64,000 nucleotides of DNA, from NCBI GenBank assembly GCA_963844395.1, contig CAWJNX010000001.1:620001-684000 (forward strand), read 5' to 3'. The stretch comes from VRUE01 sp963844395 (lineage in GTDB: Bacteria > Actinomycetota > Thermoleophilia > Solirubrobacterales > 70-9). Below are positions 25,557-33,559 of the stretch, piece after piece. How positions within the stretch are numbered: position 1 is the stretch's first letter; every line of letters starts with the position of its first letter. The notes under the pieces were generated by a model. It did not search any database and was not told the origin of the DNA. It saw nothing but the letters and a program-made list of their open reading frames with translations. Both the position numbers and the translations under genes were made by a program.

Positions 25557-27131
25557 TCAGGCGACCGCCACCGTCCCGCCGCGGCGCGGGTCGCCGCCGC
25601 CGCTGAGCGCCCCCGTCGTGCGATCGCGAGCGACCGCCTGAACGCCGCCGAAGAAGAGGTTGATCCGGGGTCGGCGCAGGACCGGGATATCGCGCGCCTC
25701 GATCCGCGCTAGCGCCTGCTCATCGATCCCCGGCTCGGCCTGGACGATTCCCTGCTCGAAGTGCAGGCGCGGCGCGCGGACCGCGTCGCCGGCGCCCATC
25801 CCCTCCTCGACCGCCCGAACTACGGTCTGCAGGATCGCCGAGCGGATCCGGTTGGAGCCAGCGCTGCCTAGGCCGAGCTCGATCTCGCCGTCGCGCAGGA
25901 CCACGGTCGGCGCCATCATCGAGGGCACTCGGCGGCCGGGAGCGATCGCGTGAAAGCCAAGCGGGTTAAGGTCCTCCTCGCCGAGCATGTTGTTGAGGAT
26001 CACCCCGGTGCCGGGGACCAGCACGCCGGACCCCGACCCGTTGGAGCAGGTGACGCTGGCGCACATCCCGTCGCCGTCGAGCGCCGAGATGTGGGTGGTC
26101 GAGCCGAGCAGGTCGCCGGGCGGAGGCGGCGCCGTGCCCGGGCCGCGACGGGCCGCCGTGGCGGCTCGATCCAGCTCAGCCGGAGCGAGCAGGGCCGCCT
26201 GCAACTCGTCGCCGTAAAGCGCCTCGGCGAAAGCTTCGTCCCGCGCCGCGTTGGCCGCCCCCATCGCGGCGACCAGCTGCTCCGGCTCGCTCCGCTCCCC
26301 GAGCCGCTCAAGCAGGCCGAGCGAATAGGCGATCAGGATCCCGCCTGAGGAAGGCGGCGGGTTGGTCAGCACCTCGGTGCCCCGGAACGGAGCCCGGATC
26401 GGTCGCCGCTCGATCGCCTCGTACTCGGCCAGGTCGGTGGGACCGAGCGTGCCGCCGTGCTCGGCCATGAAGCCGCTCAGGGCCGCCGCCACCTCGCCGC
26501 GGTAGAAGGGCTCGGCACCTTCGGCGCTGAAACGCTCCAGCGCGTCGGCCAGCTCAGGGAAACGGAAGACATCCCCTTCGCCAAGCTTCCGTCCGCCCGG
26601 CGCGTACAGCTCCCGCGTCTCAGGCAGTCGCTCGTGGATCGGCCAGAGGATCTCGAGGATGTAGCCCTGCTCGGTGTTGACCGGGGCGCCCTCGCGAGCC
26701 AGGCGGATCCCCGGCGCGGCGAGATCGGCGAGCGACGCCGAGCCGAACCGCTGCAGCGCCAGCTCGAGGCCGGCGGCGGTGCCGGGGACGCCGCAGGAGG
26801 CCGGGCCGACGTAGAAAGTCTGCACGGTGTCGGCGTCGAAGTGGACGGGGACGGGAGCCAGCTCCACCCCACGCTCGACTCCGTCCTTGCCCGGGGCCGC
26901 GACGAAGAAGTCGATCAGGACCGTCTCCTCGCCGCGGTGGACCATCATGAAGCCGCCGGCGCCGAAGCCGGTCAGCGGGCTCTCGACCGCGAACGAGGTC
27001 AGCACTGCGCAGATCGCGGCGTCAACGGCATTGCCGCCTTCGCGCAGGACCTGCGCTCCCGCCTCTGCGGTGAGCGGATGTCCGGCGGCGACGACGCCCT
27101 TCATGGCCTCATCTGGCTGAGCAGGCGGCAC
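25557..27131 (-). CDS. ggt: Gamma-glutamyltransferase
   Basis: A 524-residue Ntn-hydrolase precursor. The autoprocessing and catalytic Thr is in LGSTTHISALDGDG, with downstream substrate-site motifs GSGSGVLVPGTGVILNNMLG (core VPGTGVILNNMLG) and GSAGSNRIRSAILQ. The N-terminal part has GHPLTAEAGAQVLREGGNAVD. It would cleave or transfer the gamma-glutamyl group of glutathione-like compounds. No signal peptide is visible, so a cytoplasmic place or atypical export is implied. The GTG start at 27131 or ATG 27104 are both possible. It is separated from ftsZ by 70 bp. Confidence 0.92.
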   Translation of the reverse strand: MPPAQPDEAMKGVVAAGHPLTAEAGAQVLREGGNAVDAAICAVLTSFAVESPLTGFGAGGFMMVHRGEETVLIDFFVAAPGKDGVERGVELAPVPVHFDADTVQTFYVGPASCGVPGTAAGLELALQRFGSASLADLAAPGIRLAREGAPVNTEQGYILEILWPIHERLPETRELYAPGGRKLGEGDVFRFPELADALERFSAEGAEPFYRGEVAAALSGFMAEHGGTLGPTDLAEYEAIERRPIRAPFRGTEVLTNPPPSSGGILIAYSLGLLERLGERSEPEQLVAAMGAANAARDEAFAEALYGDELQAALLAPAELDRAATAARRGPGTAPPPPGDLLGSTTHISALDGDGMCASVTCSNGSGSGVLVPGTGVILNNMLGEEDLNPLGFHAIAPGRRVPSMMAPTVVLRDGEIELGLGSAGSNRIRSAILQTVVRAVEEGMGAGDAVRAPRLHFEQGIVQAEPGIDEQALARIEARDIPVLRRPRINLFFGGVQAVARDRTTGALSGGGDPRRGGTVAVA

Positions 27132-27201
27132 GGCATTGCCTGCAACGTCGCCGCGGTAGAGGTTGGCCGCCGCTCATGCACCGCTGCGGCAGGTAGGGCC
27201 G

Positions 27202-28716
27202 CTACCCGGGAAGGAACTCTGGGACGTCGAGGCTGCTGAGCTCGCCCGACTTCTCCGAGCGCGGCGCCCGGCCGCTGTCCTTGGTGCGGCGAATCGTCGG
27301 CTCGGCGGCGCGCCGCGGCGGCGCTGCGCGGCCGTCGAAGCGGGTCGCGACGACCGTCACCCAGATCTGGTCGTTCAGCTCCTCGTCGATGTTGGCGCCG
27401 AAGATGATGTTGGCGTCGGGATGGGCGGCCTCGCCGACCAGCTTCGCCGCCTCGCTGACCTCGACCAAGGAAAGGTCGGAGCCGCCGGTGATCGAGAGGA
27501 GGATCGCGCGGGCACCCTCCATCGAGGTCTCCAGCAGCGGCGAGGAGATCGCTTTTTCGGCGGCCAGGATGGCCCGGCCCTCGCCGTGGCCCATGCCGAT
27601 CCCGAGCAGGGCGCGGCCCGCCTCGGACATAATCGTCCGCACGTCGGCGAAGTCGAGGTTGATCACGGCGGGGAGCGTGACCAGGTCGGAGATGCCCTGC
27701 ACGCCCTGGCGCAGCACGTCGTCGGCGACCTGGAAGGCCTCCACCATCGAAGTCTGCTGGTCGAGCACCTCGAGTAGGCGGTCGTTTGGGACGACGATCA
27801 GCGTGTCGACCTCGGCTGCAAGCTCCTCGATCCCTTTCTCGGCCTGGTTGCCGCGGCGCGAACCCTCGAAGCTGAACGGCTTGGTGACGATGCCGACCGT
27901 GAGCGCGCCGACCTCACGGGCGAGACGGGCGATGACGGGAGCGGCGCCACTGCCGGTGCCGCCACCGGCACCGACCGCGACGAAGACCATGTCGGAGCCC
28001 TTCAGCAGGCGCTTGATCTTGTCCTGCTCCTCAAATGCCGAGCGGTGGCCGACCTGCGGGTCGGCGCCGGCGCCAAGGCCACGCGTCTGCTCGTCGCCGA
28101 TATGAACGGTCACATCGGCGACGCAAAGCTGCAAAGACTGAAGGTCCGTATTGACGGCCATGAACTCGACCCCGGGCACATTGGCATCCACCATCCGATT
28201 GACAGCATTGACGCCCGCGCCCCCCACCCCAACCACGCGTATCACCGGCTGGTGAGGCTGCCCACTACCAGGCGCCTCATACTCAGGTTCCTCACGTCCA
28301 TAACGAGGCACCTCAGCAGGCGGCTCACTCCGAGGAGCAGGCTCCTCCGAAAAGACCCGCTTCAACCTCTCCGGAGGCGTCTCAGAAGACCCTTCGAAAT
28401 CCGACTCGGCCTGTCCCTCACCGCTATCGAGAGCCGACCCGGCCGATCCCTCACCGCTACCCCGAGACGATTCGTCCCGCTCTCCGAGAGAAGACCCGGC
28501 CAATCCCGCCGAGGACTCAGACCTACCTCCGGTGGGTGGCGTGGATGAGGGTTCCTCGCCCGCAGCTTGCGAGGACGAGGAGCCCTCGTCCGCGACAGGA
28601 CCCGCCGGCCGAGCGCCTGGTCCCTCAGGCGGATCGGCAGACGCATCATCAGCAGTAGAGCGGAACAAATCGGCGAGGGGACCCTCGCGCATACTCGCGC
28701 GCTTACGCCGACTCAT
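27202..28716 (-). CDS. ftsZ: FtsZ with a long disordered N-terminal extension
   Basis: The tubulin-like division GTPase. The core begins at residue 158 (VIRVVGVGGAGVNAVNRM) with the tubulin signature FVAVGAGGGTGSGAAP and catalytic T7 loop VINLDFADV. The C-terminal peptide is DVPEFLPG, the usual docking tail for division partners. The first 157 residues are Ser/Glu/Pro-rich, use fewer G/C-ending codons than the core, and contain an 85-bp palindromic insert shared with the parA gene. ATG 28716 overlaps the parA stop by 14 bp, which supports this start; a GTG at residue 158 would give a conventional FtsZ. It lies outside any murein cluster. Confidence 0.95.
   Translation of the reverse strand: MSRRKRASMREGPLADLFRSTADDASADPPEGPGARPAGPVADEGSSSSQAAGEEPSSTPPTGGRSESSAGLAGSSLGERDESSRGSGEGSAGSALDSGEGQAESDFEGSSETPPERLKRVFSEEPAPRSEPPAEVPRYGREEPEYEAPGSGQPHQPVIRVVGVGGAGVNAVNRMVDANVPGVEFMAVNTDLQSLQLCVADVTVHIGDEQTRGLGAGADPQVGHRSAFEEQDKIKRLLKGSDMVFVAVGAGGGTGSGAAPVIARLAREVGALTVGIVTKPFSFEGSRRGNQAEKGIEELAAEVDTLIVVPNDRLLEVLDQQTSMVEAFQVADDVLRQGVQGISDLVTLPAVINLDFADVRTIMSEAGRALLGIGMGHGEGRAILAAEKAISSPLLETSMEGARAILLSITGGSDLSLVEVSEAAKLVGEAAHPDANIIFGANIDEELNDQIWVTVVATRFDGRAAPPRRAAEPTIRRTKDSGRAPRSEKSGELSSLDVPEFLPG
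28532..28616. repeat. Palindromic coding element, copy 1 (in ftsZ)
   Basis: 85 bp, identical to 29604-29688 except one base (28606). It contains a 16-bp imperfect stem, 28543-28558 with 28576-28591, whose two mismatches become G-U pairs in RNA; the loop is 17 nt. Read on the minus strand it encodes an in-frame disordered segment, residues about 35-63 of FtsZ. Confidence 0.9.
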
Positions 28717-29791
28717 TCGCCAAGACCTCCTTAGCCAGCTCTCGGTAGTAGTTCGCAGCGCTGCTGCCGGAATCGTACTTGAGAACGCTGGCGCCTTTGA
28801 CGGGGGCCTCGGCGAATTTGATCGCCTTTTTGATCCGCGACTTGAAGACGAGATCGCCGAAGTTCTCCTCGAGGATCTCGACCGCCTCCTTGGCGTGCAC
28901 CGTGCGCGAATCGAGCATGGTCGGCAGGATGCCCTCGATCTTGACGTCCGGGTTGAGGTTCTCCTGGATCATCTTCAGCGTGTTCTGGAGCTGGACCAGC
29001 CCGCGCATCGACAGATACTCGCACTGGACGGGGACGATCACCTTGCTCGCCGCGGTCAGCGCGTTGATCGTCAGCAGCCCGAGGCTGGGCGGCGTGTCGA
29101 TGCAGACGAAGTCGTAGTCGCCGGAGACCTCTTTCAGGGCTTTCTCGAGCGAGCGCTCGCGACCGATCTTGGTGCTCATCGCGATCTCCGCTCCGGCCAG
29201 GTCGATCGAGGCGACGGCGATGTCGATCTCCCGTTTCTGGATGATCTCCGAGATCGGCATGTCGTTGACCAACACGTCATAAAGGCTCTTCTCGACCTTG
29301 TCCGGATCGATCCCCTGACTCATGGTCAGGTTCCCCTGCGGATCAAGATCGATGCAAAGCACCCGATGCCCGGACTCGGCAAAGGCGACAGCAAGATTCA
29401 AAGTCGTAGTCGTCTTCGCCACTCCACCCTTCTGATTGGCAAAAGCAATGACCTCGGCGTGCTTAATCGCCGCCTCCGGCTCCACGCTCTCCTCCACCGA
29501 CTCACGGCGAGCAGGCGTGATCAGATCTCGCGCTTTCAGCCGACCGGACTCTTCGGAGTCCTCGGCGGTGGCACCCGGGATGCTCACCTCAGACGCCTCT
29601 CCCGTGGGTGGCGTGGATGAGGGTTCCTCGCCCGCAGCTTGCGAGGACGAGGAGCCCTCGTCCGCGACAGGACCCGCGGGCCGAGCGCTCTCAGGCACGG
29701 CCTCCTCCATCTGCTCGAGCTCCTCAACAATCGGATGCGGCTCATCGGTAGGCAAGGGCGAAGTCTTGGTCTTACGGCTCAGGAATCCCAT
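28703..29791 (-). CDS. ParA/Soj-type partition ATPase with disordered N-terminus
   Basis: A 362-residue MinD/ParA ATPase. The deviant Walker A is FANQKGGVAKTTTTLNLA at about residues 117-134, Walker B-like DYDFVCIDTPPSLG follows, and LCIDLDPQGNLT is typical of ParA. The first 110 residues are acidic and disordered and contain the same palindromic insert as ftsZ. No parB lies nearby. Genetic coupling to ftsZ (14-bp overlap) suggests a role in placing the division site or a cargo rather than classical chromosome partition; this is inference. The gene is divergent from the Get3-like pair. Confidence 0.88.
   Translation of the reverse strand: MGFLSRKTKTSPLPTDEPHPIVEELEQMEEAVPESARPAGPVADEGSSSSQAAGEEPSSTPPTGEASEVSIPGATAEDSEESGRLKARDLITPARRESVEESVEPEAAIKHAEVIAFANQKGGVAKTTTTLNLAVAFAESGHRVLCIDLDPQGNLTMSQGIDPDKVEKSLYDVLVNDMPISEIIQKREIDIAVASIDLAGAEIAMSTKIGRERSLEKALKEVSGDYDFVCIDTPPSLGLLTINALTAASKVIVPVQCEYLSMRGLVQLQNTLKMIQENLNPDVKIEGILPTMLDSRTVHAKEAVEILEENFGDLVFKSRIKKAIKFAEAPVKGASVLKYDSGSSAANYYRELAKEVLANESA
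29604..29688. repeat. Palindromic coding element, copy 2 (in parA-like gene)
   Basis: Second copy of the 85-bp element, in the same orientation and the same reading frame as copy 1. Here it encodes residues about 35-63 of the ParA-like protein, between unrelated flanking disordered sequence. Confidence 0.9.
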
Positions 29792-29862
29792 TGCGCGGGT
29801 ATTCGCATGGTTGCCCGCTTTTCCTCCCGCCTCGCGAAATTGCTAGGAATCACCCGATCCCC

Positions 29863-30783
29863 TTGCCAGACCTCCTAGACAAGCGGTTGCTCTTCGTGAC
29901 CGGCAAGGGAGGCGTGGGCAAGACCACGGTCGCCGTCGCGCTCGGCCTGCGCGCCGCTGCGGCCGGCAAACGGACGATCGTCTGCGAGGTCTCCTCCCAG
30001 GAGCACGCCTCGCGGATCTTCGACCACACCGAGGTCGGCTTCCACGAGGTCGAGATGGAGGAGAACCTCTGGTCGATCTCAATCGACCCCGACGAGTCGA
30101 TGCGCGAGTACGTGCTGCTGCAGCTCAAGGTGCGGGCGATGCGCGACATGCTCTTCCGTAGCCGCATCTTCACTTACTTGACCGCGGCCACGCCCGGCCT
30201 CAAGGAGCTGGTCACGATCGGCAAGATCTGGGAGCTGGCCCAGCTCGACCGAAAGGTCAAGCAGGGACGCAAGTACGACCTGGTCATCGTCGACGCCCCC
30301 GCCACCGGTCACGGGATCGGCTTCCTGCAGACGCCGCGCACCTTCGCCGCGATCGCCCGCGTGGGTCCAATCCACTCGCAGGCCCAGCAGCTCGACCGTC
30401 TGATCACCGACCACGCCCACACCGGCACCGCGATCGTCGCCCTACCGGAGGAGATGCCGGTCAACGAGTCGGCGGCGCTGGAGCGCGAGCTGCGCGACGA
30501 GGTCGGCGTCGCGGTCGACCGCGTCTATCTAAACGGGCTCTACCCGGAGCGCTTCTCCAACGCCGAGGCCGAGCGCCTGGCGGAGATCGCCGCGAGCGAG
30601 AACGGCGCGGTGCGCGCCGCCGCCCGCGCCGCCGCCTCCGAGCATGGCCGCGCCCGCTCGCAGCGCGCTCAGCTGGCGCGCCTGCGCCGTCGGGTCGAGG
30701 CTCCGGTCAAGACGCTGCCCTTCCTTTTCGAGCCGGACCTCGACCTCGAGGCGGCGCGCCGCCTCGCCAAGGGGCTGCGCTGA
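29863..30783 (+). CDS. Get3/ArsA-like ATPase, first of pair
   Basis: A 306-residue P-loop ATPase of the anion-transporting/Get3 group. The deviant Walker A is LLFVTGKGGVGKTTVAVALG, and DLVIVDAPATGHGIGFLQTP carries the switch region. The nearest named comparison I know is the mycobacterial pair Rv3679-Rv3680. No arsenite-binding cysteines typical of ArsA are seen. The TTG start at 29863 gives LPDLLDKRLLFVTG; the frame is open to 29791 without family similarity. The stop overlaps the start of the second ATPase gene (TGATG), so they are one operon and probably one heteromeric complex. Confidence 0.85.
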   Translation: MPDLLDKRLLFVTGKGGVGKTTVAVALGLRAAAAGKRTIVCEVSSQEHASRIFDHTEVGFHEVEMEENLWSISIDPDESMREYVLLQLKVRAMRDMLFRSRIFTYLTAATPGLKELVTIGKIWELAQLDRKVKQGRKYDLVIVDAPATGHGIGFLQTPRTFAAIARVGPIHSQAQQLDRLITDHAHTGTAIVALPEEMPVNESAALERELRDEVGVAVDRVYLNGLYPERFSNAEAERLAEIAASENGAVRAAARAAASEHGRARSQRAQLARLRRRVEAPVKTLPFLFEPDLDLEAARRLAKGLR

Positions 30784-31967
30784 TGGCGGCCGTTGACGAG
30801 ATCCTGGCGGGCAAGGACATATGTATCTGCGCCGGCTCGGGCGGGGTCGGCAAGACGACGACCGCGGCGGCGATCGCTGCCGGCATGGCGGAGCGCGGCT
30901 TGAAGGTATGCGTGCTGACGATCGACCCGGCGAAGCGGCTCGCCGACTCGCTCGGGCTGAAGGAGCTGGGCAACGAGGCGAGGCGGGTCGACCCGGGGTT
31001 GATCGAGCGGCAGGGAATCGAGATGAAGGGCGAGCTGTGGGCGATGATGCTCGACGCCAAGGCGACCTTCGACGAGCTGGTCGCCCGCCAGGCGCCCGAC
31101 GAGGAGTCGCGCGACCGCGTCCTCGCCAATCCCATCTACCAGCAGATCTCCAGCGCCCTCGCCGGCTCGCAGGAGTACATGGCGATGGAGAAGCTGTTCG
31201 AGCTGCACACCGAGGGGCGCTTCGACCTGCTCGTCCTCGACACGCCGCCGAGCCGCGATGCGCTCGACTTTCTCGACGCGCCGCGCCGCCTGACCCAGTT
31301 CATCGAAGGGCGCTCGCTGCGCGTCTTCATGCGGCCGACCGGGATCGCGGCGCGGGTCGCCGGCCGCGGCGCCACCGTCGCGCTCGGCGTTCTCAAGCGG
31401 ATCGTCGGCTTCGACCTGCTCGCCGACCTGGCCGAGTTCTTCAACGCCTTCAGCGGCATGGTCGACGGCTTCCAGGCCCGGGCGAAACGCGTCAACTCGC
31501 TGCTCGCGGACCCCCACACCTGCTTCCTGGTCGTCTGCGGTCCGCAGGGCGAGCCGATCGACGAGGCCGTCTACTTCCATCGCAAGCTGGTCGAGGCGAA
31601 GCTGCCCTTCGGCGGGGTGATCGTCAACAAGGTCCACTACCCCGCCGAGCGCCTGCGCGGCGACGGCGGCGACCTAGGAGCCGCGCTTGCCGCGAACTTT
31701 GAGGGGCCGGCGTTCGCTGAGTTGGAACGCAGCGAGCGGGAGGATCTGGCACGGCGCGTCGCCGGCAACTTCGCCGACTACCAGGCGCTGGCCGAGCGCG
31801 ACGCCCGCAACATCGAGCATCTGGCCGCTGAGCTACGCACCAAGGGCGTCATCCGCGTCCCGTATCTAGACGAGGACGTCCACGACCTCGGCGGCCTCGC
31901 CGAGATCAACCGCTACCTCTTCGCCAGTGCGGACGAGCGTGTGGCGATCGCCGCCGGCCGCGCCTAG
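30783..31967 (+). CDS. Get3/ArsA-like ATPase, second of pair
   Basis: A 394-residue paralogue of the preceding gene. Walker A is CAGSGGVGKTTTAAAIAAG (the second glycine-rich lysine of the deviant form is Ser here, as in one member of such pairs), and LLVLDTPPSRDALDFLDAP is the switch region. A hydrophobic-groove-like stretch follows (VALGVLKRIVGFDLLADLAE). In other bacteria the pair is linked to envelope stress or membrane-protein handling, but the role here is inferred. It is followed by a 99-bp gap and the secreted paralogues. Confidence 0.87.
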   Translation: MAAVDEILAGKDICICAGSGGVGKTTTAAAIAAGMAERGLKVCVLTIDPAKRLADSLGLKELGNEARRVDPGLIERQGIEMKGELWAMMLDAKATFDELVARQAPDEESRDRVLANPIYQQISSALAGSQEYMAMEKLFELHTEGRFDLLVLDTPPSRDALDFLDAPRRLTQFIEGRSLRVFMRPTGIAARVAGRGATVALGVLKRIVGFDLLADLAEFFNAFSGMVDGFQARAKRVNSLLADPHTCFLVVCGPQGEPIDEAVYFHRKLVEAKLPFGGVIVNKVHYPAERLRGDGGDLGAALAANFEGPAFAELERSEREDLARRVAGNFADYQALAERDARNIEHLAAELRTKGVIRVPYLDEDVHDLGGLAEINRYLFASADERVAIAAGRA

Positions 31968-32066
31968 AAGCAGGGCTGGCCGTTGTTTCAACACATCGAT
32001 CAGTGTTTCCTGATCAAATAGAGGCACGATCGCCCTTTTCGGACGATCCCGACAAAGGAGAATCAG

Positions 32067-32711
32067 ATGATTCGCAGCGTCAAGGCCCTCGGGCTCAGCC
32101 TGCTCGCGGCTCTTGCGGTGAGCGCCGTCGCAGCCTCTGCCGCATCGGCCAATCCGCCGAAATTCCACTCCGAATTCGCCGGCATCTTCCTGACAGGTGG
32201 GCAGACGGGCATAGTCGCCAACACGTTGACGACGGACCTGGGCGAAATGAAATGCAACGTCGTCAAATTCAGCGGCACGCAAGCGCCCATGACAACGACG
32301 ACAATGACACTCCAACCGCACTATGAAGAATGCGCAATCAACGGTGAAAAAGCCGTGGTAACACTCAACGGCTGCAAATACACGTTCCATCTCGAAGAAC
32401 AGACAGAACCGATCGAGGGGCGCATGGGCATCGAGTGCCCGGTGGGACAGGAGATTGAGATCGACACGCCGGAATGCACGATCACAATCCCCTCGCAGGC
32501 ACCGCTAAAAGAAATCACATTCACAAACGAGGGCGAAGGGAAAACACGCGCCGTCGTCGCTGATCTAAACGTCGGCGGAATCCACTATGTCGAACACGGC
32601 GCCGGCTGCGCAAGCCAGAAACAGACAACAGAAAACGGCACCTATACCGGTGTGATAACAGTCAAAGGCGAGGACTCAGAAGAACACCACGTAGGAATCT
32701 GGGTCGAATAG
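32067..32711 (+). CDS. Secreted protein of a paralogous family, copy 1
   Basis: A 214-residue protein with a clear signal peptide (LGLSLLAALAVSAVAASAASA). The mature part is beta-rich and Thr/Glu-rich with conserved cysteines (MKCNVV, YEECAI, NGCKYTF, IECPVG, PECTITI). GGAG lies 6 nt before the ATG, a strong Shine-Dalgarno unlike most neighbours. Codons ending in A (AAA, ACA, GAA) are far commoner than in flanking genes, suggesting different ancestry or expression regime. I do not recognise a function. Similar to the gene at 32815. Confidence 0.8.
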   Translation: MIRSVKALGLSLLAALAVSAVAASAASANPPKFHSEFAGIFLTGGQTGIVANTLTTDLGEMKCNVVKFSGTQAPMTTTTMTLQPHYEECAINGEKAVVTLNGCKYTFHLEEQTEPIEGRMGIECPVGQEIEIDTPECTITIPSQAPLKEITFTNEGEGKTRAVVADLNVGGIHYVEHGAGCASQKQTTENGTYTGVITVKGEDSEEHHVGIWVE

Positions 32712-32737
32712 CCAGAGTCACTCGGCTACTCAACCCC

Positions 32738-32774
32738 GGAGCGCGTCGTCGGGGTGTCCCGGCTGACGCGCTCC
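32738..32774 (+). terminator. Hairpin between the secreted paralogues
   Basis: A perfect 10-bp inverted repeat (32738-32747 with 32765-32774) around a 17-nt loop follows the copy 1 stop. No T-run follows, so it may stabilise or process the mRNA rather than terminate it. Confidence 0.45.
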
Positions 32775-32814
32775 GTACCTAGCTCGTTCGGCGATTTTCT
32801 AAAGGAGCAGACGG

Positions 32815-33456
32815 ATGAGACACAATTTCAAAACATTGGGCATCACCCTACTTGCCAGCTTCGCGGTGAGCTCAGCGGCAGCGTCGGCAGCTTCGGCCAC
32901 GCCGCAGTTCCACTCCGAAGCCGGAAACACGACTCTGACAGGTTCGCAGGGGGCGATCGAAGCAAATGTCCTGACGATGGATTTCGGGGCAATGAAATGC
33001 GGAATCGCGACGTTCACCGGCAAAATGGTGGCGGCGACAAGCACCACACTGGCACTTAAACCAAAATACGAAAAATGCAAAACGGCTGGTATAACCACGG
33101 ACGTAACAGAGAACGAATGTGCCTATGTATTTCACCTAGGTGAAAACACAGAAACGCTCGAGGCCAAAATGGATCTCCAGTGTCCAGACGGAAAACAGCT
33201 CGAAATTCACGCGGGGTTCTGCACGATCAAAGTTCCTCCGCAGGCCGGCCTCCAACAGGTCACATTCACAAACGAGGGCGAAGGGTCCACACGCAGGATC
33301 ATCGCCGATCTAAGCATCAGCGGTTTCCAGTACGTGGAACATAACCCCCCCTGCGCCGCTGATACACTCGAAACAGAAAATGGGGCTTACTCCGGCGAAA
33401 TCACACTGGGAGGCGAGAACGGAGCCCAGGAACACGTAGGCATCTGGGTCAGTTAA
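32815..33456 (+). CDS. Secreted protein of a paralogous family, copy 2
   Basis: A 213-residue paralogue of the preceding gene. The signal peptide is LGITLLASFAVSSAAASAASA. Matching blocks include MDFGAMKCGIATFTG, CAYVFHLGENTETLEAKMDL (core YVFHLGENTE), TFTNEGEGSTRRIIADLSI and EHVGIWVS at the C-terminus. AAAGGAG sits 7 nt before the ATG. Codon use is A-rich as in copy 1. Tandem duplication is evident; the divergence between the copies is too great for a recent event. Unknown function, presumably extracellular. Confidence 0.8.
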   Translation: MRHNFKTLGITLLASFAVSSAAASAASATPQFHSEAGNTTLTGSQGAIEANVLTMDFGAMKCGIATFTGKMVAATSTTLALKPKYEKCKTAGITTDVTENECAYVFHLGENTETLEAKMDLQCPDGKQLEIHAGFCTIKVPPQAGLQQVTFTNEGEGSTRRIIADLSISGFQYVEHNPPCAADTLETENGAYSGEITLGGENGAQEHVGIWVS

Positions 33457-33559
33457 CGAGGATGAAGCGCTAGAAAGCGCGGGTATCTCGGTCGCTAGTC
33501 CAAGGATAAGGGGTCGGGATCGCTCTCGGCCTCTTATGCAGTCGGCTTCGAGAACGGTG

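Noticed and set aside
33457..33559. Small RNA or terminator after the second secreted paralogue
   Set aside because: Only a 4-bp GCGC stem is visible, with no T-run; too weak to support.
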